Origin: Mucidula mucida
Lineage: Eukaryota; Basidiomycota; Agaricomycetes; Agaricales; Physalacriaceae
Assembly (NCBI GenBank): GCA_015501055.1
Contig: JADNYV010000436.1
Span: 1 to 28,943 of the forward strand
Length of the DNA stretch: 28,943 nucleotides
Direction: 5' to 3'
Shown here one piece after another: positions 18,672 through 28,943 of the stretch (position 1 is the stretch's first letter; every line of letters begins with the position of its first letter). The position numbers were made by a program, and so were the translations under genes. The notes beneath the pieces were generated by a model. That model was not told the origin of the DNA. It did not search any database and saw only the letters and a program-made list of their open reading frames with translations.

Positions 18672-19129
18672 ATGGCCTCGCAAATCCTCCCCCTCGAGCT
18701 CATCGATCGCTGCATCGGCTCGCGCATCTGGGTCATCATGAAGAGCGAGCGCGAGTTCTCCGGGACGCTCTTGGGGTTCGATGACTTTGTTAGTGCGTCT
18801 GCGTAATCCCCGATATTCCAAATGAATTCTCAAGTGTCCCCGTCTCTTGTCTACTCTCTGCCTCGCATAGACATGGTTCTCGAAGACGTGACGGAATACG
18901 AACGCACAGCGACAGGGACGAAGACGACCAAGCTCGCGCAGACGCTCCTCAATGGTAACAACATATGTATGGTACGTACTGCGCTCGTTGTGGTTGATCT
19001 CATTGCGATGTATCATTCCCTTCCCATGGTCCCACTTATTCGCATTTTTCCCTGCTCTTCCACCAATCGTCGACTACATGCTCATCATGTCCCTAGCTTG
19101 TGCCCGGAAGTAATGGTCCCGACGAGTAG
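18672..19129 (+). CDS. LSM5: U6 snRNA-associated Sm-like protein LSm5
   Basis: Subunit of the LSm1-7 (mRNA decay) and LSm2-8 (U6 snRNA) rings. Three exons (18672-18792, 18871-18971 and 19097-19129) give 84 residues. Exon 1 carries the Sm1 motif ([20 protein letters not shown], then [10 protein letters not shown]). Exon 2 begins by completing Asn and runs [11 protein letters not shown] to the Sm2 core LLNGNNICM. Exon 3 encodes [10 protein letters not shown]. The donor after GTTA (GTGCGT) was chosen because it restores NMVLEDV; the earlier GTTAGT donor would shift the frame. The second intron is long for this window (125 nt). Length and motifs match LSm5 rather than other LSm paralogues. Confidence 0.92.
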
Positions 19130-19712
19130 CGTGATGCTCGAACATATTTCAAAACCCCACGTCATGTCGGAGTCATGGAGTGCAGGAGAAACAATTTGGC
19201 CGTCATGCGAAGGAGTTCTGAAGAGACTGGTTCGCAGATGTGTGTACAAATTATCATCGATTTTCACACTTAGAGAACCGTCGTCAATATTGAAATCAAG
19301 GTGTGATGCCTTTGATTCATTGCTTTCGTGAAAGCCCTTTATATGGTGTTTTGACGTGTCGTTGTTCTCACCATGTCCCAGTACATATATTCTGACGGGA
19401 TTGGTTAACAAGTCATAACCAGAACCTACCCCATGCCGGCAGGTTCAGTATTGACTAAAACACCTTGATTTACTGCATATTTGAACATTATTGATAGAGT
19501 ATTGAAAGCCTTGAGGGTGGCATTGAAAGGTTAAAGCGCACCGCTGCGCCACATCACGTGCCGCGTACAAACCAGTAACTTTTTACTGCGGTTCTGCTGG
19601 GGAAACCATGACTAAACCTGTTACCTGAGGTCCTGGACCTGAGCCTCCTGGGGCATCCTGCGCCACGCTAATTTCTTCCATGACAAAAAGGAAGAAGTCT
19701 TCGCCTGGTTCA
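19130..19712. other. Spacer between LSM5 and tRNA-Asp
   Basis: Contains the 3' flank of LSM5 and an AT-rich stretch with a CACGTG at about 19555. Frames seen on both strands look like chance. No gene is supported. Confidence 0.4.
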
Positions 19713-19804
19713 CTCTCTGACTGGGAGTCGAACCCAGCTTTCGCGCGGCTAGCATTATCGAATGACATGACAGGCGCGTGTACTGACCGATATACTATCA
19801 GAGA
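19713..19804 (-). tRNA. tRNA-Asp(GTC) with 20-nt intron
   Basis: Third tRNA-Asp gene, minus strand. Stems and anticodon GTC are as in the other two; it differs by one base in the D-loop region (GGTCAG rather than GGTTAG on the sense strand). The discriminator is G (19713). The intron at 19748-19767 is 20 nt at position 37/38 and unrelated in sequence to those of the other copies. Confidence 0.93.
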
Positions 19805-20053
19805 TGAAGTCCAATGCAAACTGTTGTATATCTGACTAGACATACCTCCAACTGCCATTATCGTCGACCCACAGATATGTGGCGGTTTATAATACATTGG
19901 CATTGGCATCATAAGTACTTACTTACGTATTTTATATCGTCAGGAATCATTGTATACGGGTGGGGATAGCTACTTAAACACAAGTCAAAATAACAGACAG
20001 AGAAAGTTGGATGGCAGAGGGATGTAAGGAGAATACAGTCACGGAGAAATGAT

Positions 20054-21952
20054 CTAGTTTCCAAAGCTGAATCCACCTTGTGGCGCAGAGACGTCTTGGA
20101 ACTGTGTGACCGCGAATCAGAAGCCGTACGGTAACACGCAAAAGGAAGAGGCCTCACCGCAAAGTTTCCAGCCTGATCTACACTCGGCTGTGCGATACCG
20201 CCTTCTTCTTCCTCGTCTGGGAAATACTTGTCCATCATATTGAAGGCCTTCTTGTAAATATCCAAGTTATCATGCTGCTGGAGATTGTGGATGGCAATCA
20301 TGCCACCAGCTTCCTCAACAAACACCGCATACTGGTTCACTGCCCCGGGACCATTGTTGGTCTTGTCCATCTCACCGATCTTCAATATGTTATCAAGACC
20401 GTCGAGCGCGACCTGGATGATCTTGTTGTCCATCATCGCAAGGAGGTCGCACAACGGCTTGATGCATCCTTGCGACACGAGATACCGGATCTGCGTAGGC
20501 TCCTGCAGACCGCCAGATGTCGCGTTCGAGATCGCCCAGCAGGCTTCCTTTCGCGTCTTGAAGTCTGCGTGTTGCAAAATGTTGATGAGGGGCGGAATAA
20601 TGTTCGCGTCAATCACAGCCTGGATTTGCGGGGGTGAGCCTGCCGTGATGTTGGAGATAGTCCAGCAAGCCTCTTTGCGGATGCCATCCTTGGGGGAGGA
20701 AAGCAGGGAGAGAAGAGCAGGGAGCGCGCCGGAAGCGATGACCACTTGGGTTTGAAGGTCGTCTCCAGTGACGATGTTACCAACTGAGCGGAGAGCAGGA
20801 GTCTGCACGGATGTCGAGCTGTGCATGAGCAGATCCACGAGGCGTCGGCACACGCCCGACTCGATCACGGCTTGGATCTTGTCGTTTGACCCGTCGGAGA
20901 GGTAGGAGATGGCCCAGCACGCGTCAATCAGTATCTCGTCGTCGAGGGAGTAAATCAATTTTGTCAGGATGGTAAGCGCGGGGGAGATCTAATGAAATTA
21001 TAACAATCATTTAACCGACTAGCAAAAAAAACGTACGAGCTCCCAGTCCGGTTGCGGCGACTTTCCACGGCAGAAATTGCTGAGGGTCCAGGTCGCATTG
21101 CGGAGCATGCTGAGCTTGTGCTGCTCGCTTAACAAACCGAGCAAGGGGCGCAGCGCACCAGCCTTGAGGACGTAATCTCTGCATTGCGGGCTGTCTCCTG
21201 CGATGTTTCCAAGCGCCCAGACGGCCTGCTCCCGCACATCATGGACAGGCGATGAAAGCAAGTTGATGAATTCTGGTACGGCTTCAGCACCGATGACAAC
21301 CTGGGTGTGCTCGGCGGTCCCCGACGCAATGTTCGTCAACGCCCATGCAGCCTCGAACTAAGAAAGGTGATGGAGAGATAAACGATCAGGGGAGAATCGC
21401 GGCAAACCGAAAAAAGTCACACCTGAAGCATTGAAGTGCCCGTACGCAAAAACTCGACAAAGCGTGGCACGACGCCGCACTCAATAACGCGTTCGATGGG
21501 CGGATTTTTCTCCTTGCTGAGCAGCTTGCGGAACTTGGTCGTCGCGTCGAGCTGCCGCTCTTGGTCGGTGGAGAAGACGGCGTCCATTAGTCCATCGGCG
21601 CTCTAATCGTGCACATCCATCAGTACGGCGGTTTAAACAGGCGAGATTCAGACGCACCTCTGGATCCCACGTCCCAATCGTCACCTCCTCGTCCGAATCG
21701 GGTCCACTGGAGGGGATGAAGTTGCGGCGCTTGGAGATGTTTTCCTCTCGCTTCTGGCGACGGATCTCAACCTGCTGCTCTTCTCGGCGCCGGCGCAAGT
21801 CATCCTGCTTCAATGCGCCTTTTGCCTTGTATGCTGTTAAAGTCGCGTTAGCCACGCCTCAAACACCCAACGAAAAAGAGCAACAAGACTGCAAGAACAG
21901 GTCACTTACCCTCTCGTCGAGCCTTCATGGTGCGGGATTCGTTGTTATCCAT
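20054..21952 (-). CDS. SRP1: Importin subunit alpha (karyopherin alpha)
   Basis: Adaptor that binds classical nuclear localisation signals and pairs with importin-beta for transport through the nuclear pore. Six exons (21910-21952, 21658-21833, 21423-21602, 21037-21357, 20158-20988 and 20054-20101) give 532 residues, the usual length. Residues about 8-60 form a basic importin-beta-binding domain ([15 protein letters not shown] through [14 protein letters not shown]). Armadillo repeats follow, with the signal-binding Trp/Asn pairs in [46 protein letters not shown] and WAISNATSG. The C-terminus has the acidic [10 protein letters not shown] block and ends GGFSFGN, encoded by a 48-nt last exon. 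The frame is intact. It is the only importin-alpha class protein most fungi have. Confidence 0.95.
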
Positions 21953-22289
21953 CGTTGTCGATGAAAGAGTCAAGTGGCTACGAGCTTGTTATGGGAAAGA
22001 AAGAGGCAAGAGACCGCCGCGATCTTTCTACCGGCAATGTCACGGTCACGCGTTACTACAAACAACAGTCTCTTTCGATTTGGTCTTTGTTGCGGGCAAA
22101 CCTGAAGACCTTTGTACCAGGACTGACAAATACAACGGCGCTTCATACCTAGAGAAAAGATTCATACACATCCGCTACTTTGTCAGTCGTTCAAATAGCA
22201 AATGCTGACACGTGCACGCGTATGGCGGTAAGTAATCGTAGTATACACAAGATGTCCTTCAATTTCCAGCCTCAAACTCGTTTAAAACT
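21953..22289. other. Spacer between dehydrogenase and importin-alpha genes
   Basis: Upstream sequence of importin-alpha and downstream flank of the dehydrogenase. No gene or clear element seen. Confidence 0.4.
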
Positions 22290-23421
22290 TCACCCCAGCA
22301 CTCTTACTGGACTACCGTCCAAAAAAGCAAGAATGTCATCAACGGTATCCTTGAAGAATCCCTGAGCATCAAGTTGTCAGCATTCAAGTTTAACGGCAAG
22401 GCAAACACTCACCTGATAACTGGTATCATTCGCATACCCGTTATGCGGGCTAAGCGTCACATTCTTCAGCGCCCTCAGCGGGTGCTGCAGAGGCAACGGC
22501 TCAATATCGTACACATCCAACCCAGCACCTGCAATCTTCTCTTCTCGCAACGCATCAATCAAAGCTGCTTCATCCACCAACGGCCCCCGCGACGTATTGA
22601 TGAGAAACGCCGTCTTCTTCATCAAAGCAAGTTCGGCCTGCCCAATTATCCCACGCGTACTCGGCGCAGACACCATATGCACGGAGAGCACATCGCTTTG
22701 CTTCATGAGCTCCTCCTTGGAGGAAGCAAACTCGACACCAGCTTGCGCTGCCCTCTCGGGAGTCAAGTGCGGCGACCAACCTAAAACCCTCATACCGAAC
22801 ACCTTTGCTATCTATCAATCGCATTCACGCCTGAGCATTTGATCGACAGAAAGTTAGTCACCTGCGCAGTATGCGAACCCAGTCCGCCAACCCCAAGGAG
22901 GCCCAGCGTCTTCTCGCTCAACCCAAACGGCACAACCGTTTGCCATTGGGGATTGTTCTGCTTGATGTTCTTGTCCTCTAACGCGATATACCGTACTGTT
23001 GCCAGGATTATCGCCCAGATATGTTCCATGGTCGAATTGCCTTGGGAAGACGTTCCCGAGACCATTATACCGCGTTCTTTGGCAAAAGTGACATCAATAC
23101 CACGATTAATCATTCCAGTGGTTATGAGGAGTCTGAATATTAGCATATTAGATAGGCGTCAAAGAGGTATTGAGACACATACTTGAGATTAGGCAATCTC
23201 TCTAGCACATCAGCGGGAAATTTCGTTCGTTCTCGCATAGCACAGATAATGTCGTATTTCTGCAGCCGACTTGCGACATGTTCTGGGTCGATAGCTTCAT
23301 TGAGAACCTCGATTGATGCTTTGTCATATAGAACACTCCAATCCGCACTGCTGAGAGCGACATTCTGATAGTCGTCCAATACGATTACACGAAGCGGACC
23401 GTGTCCATGCAGAGTAGCCAT
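22290..23421 (-). CDS. D-isomer specific 2-hydroxyacid dehydrogenase
   Basis: NAD(P)-dependent oxidoreductase of the D-3-phosphoglycerate dehydrogenase superfamily. Four exons (23183-23421, 22862-23132, 22413-22811 and 22290-22361) give 326 residues. The nucleotide-binding fold has GVGGLG at 160-165. The catalytic set is present: Arg245 in INTSRGPLVDEA, Glu274 in VYDIEPLP and His293 in TLSPHNGY. The N-terminal catalytic segment begins LRVIVLDDYQNVAL and includes CAMRERTKFP. The C-terminus is short, without an ACT regulatory domain, so it is unlikely to be the biosynthetic serine-pathway enzyme. The natural substrate cannot be told from sequence. The ATG at 23421 is the first in-frame ATG; the frame upstream is open but unlike the family. 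The gene starts about 150 bp after the end of RPN2 on the same strand. Confidence 0.88.
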
Positions 23422-23567
23422 ATTGTCGTGAACGTTCAAAGCAAAGTCGTTCACCTGACATAAGCACCTCTCAATCTCACGGAGGAATCAGAGCTTAGAA
23501 ATACTATCATTTTTAGACGATCATACTCATAAATAAAGTAAGGTCCACCAGTTGTCTCTCGACTGCA

Positions 23568-26500
23568 TCATGCATCGTTACCGAAAGGATACTGGAAGAG
23601 CAGACGATTAGTCATCCATCGATAATCACAAAGTTCGTAGATATACCTCAAATGGTTCTGGCGTGTCTGCTTCTGGTGCACTCTCATCCAATGCGATATG
23701 AGGACCTGAAGGGCCAGCAGCAGGCGCGGGCGCACCGGCCACCGCGGTACCGTTGGCCGCTGCATCGACAATAGGCGGCGGCGGCGACAAGTCCAAGAAT
23801 TCGCCCTCTTCGTCCGGACGAAGATCGACCAACATCAGAATGCCCCCACCACCAGCGGATCTCTGTGGCGCAAGATTGGATACCTTACCGCCTTTCGGTG
23901 CTTTCGCAACAGGTCGATTGGAAACGGGCCGCACAGGCTGATACCGGCCCTCAGCAGGAAATGAAATGTAAGCAAGCTGTGCTGGCGTTACTCGCGAGAA
24001 ATTTGGTAGCATCTCAGACGATGGTTCCGACTTGCGTGTAACTTTCGCAGGCACCTTAGGTTCTTCGGCTAGGTTGGATATCGAGCCCGTTATCGGTGAA
24101 ATATCACCGCTGACAGCAGGCGTCTCCTCCTTCATTTCCGCATCACCATCGCCCTCCTTCTTGACTTCGTCCTATGAATACCGTTTAGCATCGAAAGACC
24201 GCAGCATAACAAAAGCTCACCAAGTCCATGCCTTCTTCAGCTGCCTTCTTCTTTTCTCGGGCCTTGACTTTAGCTGTGGTTGACAGGACGGCGGTAGCGA
24301 CCTTGGCGACAGTTTCCTTCTTTGGCGGCTTTGTGGATGCCGGATACGCAAATAGACTGGGACGGGCATTGGAGGTGAACTCGAATTTCGGCACCTAGAA
24401 AGTTGAATGAACAGACCGTAAACGATATTCGATATGGAGTTCACCTTGAGATCTGCGTCGAGACCAATGATACCAGTGGGCTCGAACGCCAAGCATGCAC
24501 AATGTGCGAGAGGATACCAGTACCAGAACTGGCAGAACATGACCATACCGACGATGGCATTGGTGTTCCTACTACCTGCACGACTAAGGAGGCTAATGGT
24601 AACATTGCGTCCGCCTGCATCGATCAAACCTTGGCCGATGGAAGCGCCGAACCTGGCCACAGGATCTTCATGCTTGTCCGAAACGACCTTGGTGTATAAA
24701 GCTCTTGTCGAAGCCAACGAAGGAGAGGAAGCCTCTGACTGCTCCACGAGGATCATACCTAATGCGATGAACGCACCCTGGCGAACGAAGTCGACACTAT
24801 CCTTCGTCATAGGTTCCAATATCTCAACAGCATCCTGTTTTAACAGTCAACTTGAGATTCACATATATCATATTAGCGCTCATACCTGAAGTCCTGTACC
24901 AGCGCACGCTATGCCAAGGGCAAGAGTAGCTCCGCAACGCACATGAGGATTGTAGCTTTCACTTAACAATTGCACGATGCGGGGAACTTGACTGGGGTTT
25001 TTGAAGAGCAGGAAGGCCAACGAGGTCACAGCAGCCCGTCGCACGTCGTCCGATACATCAGAGACAGCGATGTGAAGGAGCTGGCGGACAGCATCATTGT
25101 TAGCTGTGCCAGCATATGCCAGAGCCAGAGTATATACACCTCCGTAACGCAAAATGGGATCCTGATATCATTCGTGAGTAGCTGTCTCCAAAGATCACGA
25201 CTTTTGACACTGACCTTCTCTGCCAGAAGCAGTTTGACGGGTACTATTAGCCTCTTCTTGCCGACTGTAGAAAACGAAGGCAACACCAATGGCGAGACCA
25301 CGGATGATCTTTTCATGGTTTGTCTCGCGAGCGTAGGTCAACATTTCTTGTACGGGTTCGGCAGCAGCCGTTCCTAGCATGATTAAGCCCATAGCATAAC
25401 CAGCTGCTTCTCCAGCGACAGCAGAATCGGTAAAAAGAGTAGTCTTCAAGTCCTCGAAAGTCTCCATGTCTTTGAACCCATTCCGGCGATACCAAGACCG
25501 AGAGCAGCTCCGTGTTGAACGACCTCGCCTTGAGCCGACTTGAGCGTATCGCGCAGGTACTCGGTGACCCCGCTACCGCAACCAGCACTGATCAGACCTA
25601 ACGCGTACAGAGCACCTCCTTCAGAGTAAGCCGCTCCCTGCATGGTGCTTTCTCCTTCTCCTGATGGAAGGTAGGGGCCTAAGATGGTCATGCCTTGCTC
25701 AAAGTACCCTTTATGAATGACCCCCAGGCCAGCTGTTGCAGAGAATTTGGACCAATTTGAGGCAAGGGCGAGCCATTCCAAGTTGTCGCGTAAGAACTGG
25801 TCGGATGTCGTTCCAGCATGCATGAACGCATTTTGCAGTGTAAGCGCGGTATGATATATTGAGGACCGCGATTCAAGAACGTCCTGTGAAGACGCGTCAG
25901 CGGCTGACAGTGTCGCAAGTAAGTGATATCGACCTTCGTATGTTTCAAAATCAAGTGATCTGTCTTGTTATTACGCTTCAAGAACTCAAGATAGATCTTG
26001 ACAGACTCCTGGCCAGTGAAAATGCTTCGCAGTTTGTCGAAGATAGGCTTCGTTTCCTGCATGTTGCATATATTAGCGGACATTCATCGTCAAATTTCGA
26101 TGAACGTGCCTCATCTCCTTCAGGCAATTCACTGCGCACAGTGTCGAGGTAGTCGCGTGCCCCACCTTCTACTAGGTCGAACGCCAATTGGTAGGATAGC
26201 AGTGTGTTTTTCGGAATCAGGGACAAGAACAGCGGGACCGTCAACGACGAATCCGCAAGAGTGACAAGAAGTCTAGTGAGGTGTGTACATGGTTGCGCCC
26301 TCCTTCGTGGATACTTCGGGGAAGAGAGGAAACAGGAAACGCAAGACCTGGTCGCGGTACACTAATGAAAAGCCTGTATCCAGGACGGCTTCCATTGAAT
26401 AGGTCAGCAGGGACAGATCATGGGTCTGGGTGTAGATGCCAGAAATGACATCCAAACGACGCGACTCAAGTGCGATACCGATGGCCTACGACACGGTGAG

Positions 26501-27108
26501 GAAGAGAACATACAGGCACGAGATAGCACGGACCTGCTTGTATTCACCGTCCTCAATACACCGAGAAAAGATTCCCTCTATGATGTTCTGGAGGCGGGGA
26601 TCCACTGCTTCAGCCTTGGACCCAGTCTGTTCCGCCGTTCGTAATTGAATGTATCGGTCAATGGCCTTGGCTATATCCGTGTAGTTGAGCCACAAACCCC
26701 ACAAGTCATTCCATAGATACTTACAGACCACTGTCTCGACGTATTCCTCGGATCCAACAGCTCGTGCTTCAGCCTCGAACGCGTTTCCGGCACCCAAAGC
26801 GAACGACAGGGATTCGTCATATTCTCCGAGGTAGTAGTAAACCTTGCTGGCAAGTAGAGCAGCTGAATCGCGCGCGTCCTTGGGAAGATCGTCGCTTTCG
26901 TAAAGGGATTCGCTGTTGGATTGTTCAGTTGAGGAATACAGATATATACGACAAGGATACGCACATGAGTGCTATATGCTCTGAAATCTCGGCCCAGAAC
27001 CTCGGAACAAGTGGATTGAGCGCCTTCAATGCATGCTGTTTAAAAAGAGCATCGGTTCTGATAGTAAAGCAAGAACGCCAGCGCGGAGGACTGCGAGCGG
27101 ACGACCAT
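23568..27108 (-). CDS. RPN2: 26S proteasome regulatory subunit RPN2 (with frame breaks)
   Basis: Largest scaffold subunit of the 19S proteasome base. Eleven exons: 26965-27108, 26725-26912, 26534-26670, 26110-26485, 25934-26056, 25215-25883, 24886-25161, 24445-24834, 24221-24394, 23647-24171 and 23568-23591; about 1008 residues. The N-terminus has [16 protein letters not shown]. The proteasome/cyclosome repeats are plain, for example [50 protein letters not shown] and [15 protein letters not shown], followed by [10 protein letters not shown] and a charged tail. Intron 26057-26109 starts with GC, not GT. Five frame breaks interrupt strong similarity: single missing bases near 27085, 27054 and 25471; one extra or two missing bases near 26280; and one extra base near 25240. 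Correcting them gives consistent splice phases, so sequence error is likely. The start ATG at 27108 depends on the first correction. Confidence 0.88.
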
Positions 27109-27293
27109 GAGAAGAGAACGTTGAGTTGTGTTCGTTGTAGGTGACGCGTCCTTACCGCTTTAGTGCTCCTTGTTTGGCAATCGCCTCGGGGATGCCGCAG
27201 CGGCCGGCAGTCTCCGGGCGATAGAGTCTGGGCCACCCAGGTCTGGTAAATAGGGCAATCCCGTTGGCTCCCGCCGTTCTGTAAATTACTTCC
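27109..27293. promoter_or_regulatory. Bidirectional promoter region, RPN2 / COX13
   Basis: About 185 bp between the divergent start codons of RPN2 and COX13. No TATA box is clear. The spacing implies shared upstream control, but I recognise no specific element; the RPN4-type PACE site is not seen. Confidence 0.4.
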
Positions 27294-27919
27294 ATGTCTT
27301 TCGTCGCCCGCAACGCATTCCGCGCGGTGCTGCGCCCCCGTGCTGCTCGTGGCTTTGCCGCCGATATCCACGCTCCTCAGGAGGTCATCCAGGCCGTCGT
27401 CACAGAGGCTGAACTCGCGAACAGCGCCTACCTCAAAGAGCTTGAAGCCGTCCACCATCACGGTGCTGGTACGATATCCGCGCTCTTACTGCCGACCAGC
27501 TTCCTCATTATTTTTAGAGACTGGCGACCTTTGGCGCAAGATCAGGTATGACAGTACTTTTATCACTCCCAACATATCCTCTGATGATGTATCCAGCTAC
27601 TATGTCTGTATCCCAGCCAGTTCGTAACTTATCACAACTCCATCGATGCGCATTAATTAATTCTCTCAGTAATTGTTTGTGGTGCCTACGTCTACAATCT
27701 CGAGGTGAAGCACAACGAACATCTCGACCACCTGAGGGCGGAGAACGACGGCAAGCTCCCCGAACCTCCCGCATATGAGTACTTGAACCGCCGCGTCAAG
27801 CCCTTCCCATGGGGTGCCAACTCGCTCTTCTTCAACCCTGCGGTATGTGCTCTAGACTTTACATTTTGCAGGGTTTAAACACGAGGTTATAGGTCCAGAA
27901 GGACATGTCGGATGCATAG
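27294..27919 (+). CDS. COX13: Cytochrome c oxidase subunit VIa
   Basis: Small nuclear-encoded subunit of respiratory complex IV in the inner mitochondrial membrane. Five exons (27294-27468, 27518-27545, 27597-27619, 27670-27842 and 27893-27919) give 141 residues. The N-terminus MSFVARNAFRAVLRPRAARG is a basic amphipathic presequence. ETGDLWRKIS precedes a single membrane helix (SYYVCIPAIIVCGAYVYNLE), and the intermembrane-space part ends with the family block YEYLNRRVKPFPWGANSLFF. The 28-nt and 23-nt micro-exons were placed by phase and family sequence. The frame is intact. Confidence 0.92.
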
Positions 27920-28154
27920 AAGAATGTAGACATCCCTACACAATAAACAACTTCTTTCCTTGAGTTCGGGCGTCATGCACAAGATATCTGAATGGTGCGA
28001 TTCACCCTCAATACCTCAACGATTCCGCTTCTTCGTACAAGTAGACTGAGTCTCGAACCAGTCTAGAATGAGTGAACGATATTATACAAAACAGTCTTAT
28101 AGGTTCGTAAAGTAGGCAAATCTATTGCCAGTCTGCAAAATGTCCTGACGAGGC

Positions 28155-28762
28155 TTATAGGACAAAGCATGCTCCAGCTACAAGGCCAGCACTGACAGTC
28201 GTGAGCCCTGCCAAAAGTGCGGTTGACATGACGCCCATCGGCCTTACGCCCATAGCAGCATTGTTGCTGTTCGGCGCGCTGGTTGCCCCAGTCGCAGTCG
28301 TGCCTAACAAGTCATTATATGAGTAGGTTTTCACCATTATGACGCTGATTGGACATACCTGTTCCGGTCACCCCGCCTAAGCCCGTCCCAAGGATGCCTG
28401 TTGCCTCGGAAAGGTAGCTCTCCAGAATGGATGGCACAACGCCCAGGCCGCCGCTTCCTGTCGCTTCAGCCAGAAGCGATGATACTGAGACCATGTTAAA
28501 TGATTGGCTGGTGGCATCGAGTATGATAAGTACTCACTTTCCGTTGCCAAACTGCCGGACAGGCTACCGAGCACACTTGTCGCAGAAGCCACAATGGCAG
28601 ATGTGTCAACAGTAACATCGCCTCCTAAGGCTGTACGTCTCGTGAGTCCTCTTCTTGAGGACTTGGTCGTAAAAGTGACTTACCCTGACGTTTGGCAAGC
28701 TGGTGGCCGTTGACTAAAGCAAGTCCAGCAAGGATAGTCAACGGAATTCTGGCAAACAGCAT
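28155..28762 (-). CDS. Small secreted protein, probably GPI-anchored
   Basis: Four exons (28684-28762, 28538-28630, 28359-28484 and 28155-28303) give 148 residues. The N-terminus MLFARIPLTILAGLALVNG is a signal peptide, followed by a possible Kex2-type KR site (LAKRQ). The middle is rich in Ser, Gly, Thr and Ala without cysteines. The C-terminus has a small-residue stretch (NSNNAAMG) followed by a hydrophobic tail (MSTALLAGLTTVSAGLVAGA) that fits a GPI-anchor signal or a single membrane span. I recognise no family; such proteins are common at fungal cell surfaces. A TATA box at 28838-28844 supports the start. All three introns are GT-AG and keep the frame. Confidence 0.78.
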
Positions 28763-28837
28763 CTTGGATTGTCAAGTTGAAAACGACAAGGTGTCAATGT
28801 GTTGGTATAATCTGTTCCTTCAAAGTGAAGACTCTAC

Positions 28838-28844
28838 TTATATA
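28838..28844 (-). promoter_or_regulatory. TATA box of the small secreted protein gene
   Basis: TATATAA on the minus strand, about 77 bp before the start codon at 28762, at the usual distance seen for the other two TATA boxes in this window. Confidence 0.5.
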
Positions 28845-28943
28845 GCTTCAGCCTGTAGACAATTTGTTGTGATACCACGCTGTTCACATAACGACACAGT
28901 CCAGTCTGCTCCACAAGAGAAAATAGGGTGATATTCAGATGAC

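Noticed and set aside
18822..19331. 169-codon plus-strand frame across LSM5
   Set aside because: It crosses LSM5 introns and exons in the wrong phase; LSM5 exons explain the coding signal.
26273..26290. A 16-nt GT-AG segment in RPN2 that would fix the frame as an intron
   Set aside because: Far below the smallest functional fungal intron, and removing it would delete residues that match the family; a small indel is more likely.
1..28943. CRISPR array, rRNA or prokaryotic operon
   Set aside because: No regularly spaced repeats or rRNA motifs were seen, and the genes are intron-rich eukaryotic genes.

Overview
The window looks like nuclear DNA of a basidiomycete fungus, most likely a mushroom-forming agaricomycete. 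The genes are close together on both strands and most are cut by many short GT-AG introns of about 45-80 nt, some around 19-28 nt micro-exons. The conserved genes are typical fungal single-copy genes (RPL13, Pal1, LSC1, importin-alpha, RPN2, COX13, LSM5). All exon models here were built by eye from splice signals, reading frame and remembered family sequences; no database search was run.

Layout. 0.7-4.9 kb: ribosomal protein eL13, a cytochrome b5-fused sphingolipid desaturase, and a Pal1-family morphogenesis protein whose 3' half has three frame breaks. 4.9-9.9 kb: an accessory-looking stretch holding a decayed HIS7 (imidazole glycerol phosphate synthase) fragment, three same-strand paralogues of an unrecognised ~165-173 aa family, and a single-exon protein with PD-(D/E)XK-like motifs. 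10-14.8 kb: a peroxisomal enoyl-CoA hydratase/isomerase, an intron-containing tRNA-Asp, succinyl-CoA ligase alpha, and mitochondrial ribosomal protein bS16m with a long zinc-knuckle C-terminal extension. 14.85-15.43 kb: a second tRNA-Asp and a 407-bp hAT-like non-autonomous element with an 8-bp target duplication. 15.9-19.8 kb: a cysteine-rich secreted protein, an acyl-CoA-binding/ankyrin protein divergent from LSM5, and a third tRNA-Asp. 20-28.8 kb: importin-alpha, a D-2-hydroxyacid dehydrogenase, the proteasome subunit RPN2 (five frame breaks), COX13, and a small secreted, possibly GPI-anchored protein.

Most genes are housekeeping and do not form one pathway. The most unusual parts are the orphan triplet with shared promoter elements and a splice-donor-like sequence directly after each stop codon; the bS16m fusion; the PTS1 signal carried on its own 24-nt last exon; three tRNA-Asp genes with near-identical exons and unrelated introns; and the hAT-like MITE. 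Eight small frame breaks confined to Pal1 and RPN2 suggest residual sequence errors, mostly in homopolymers, rather than gene death.
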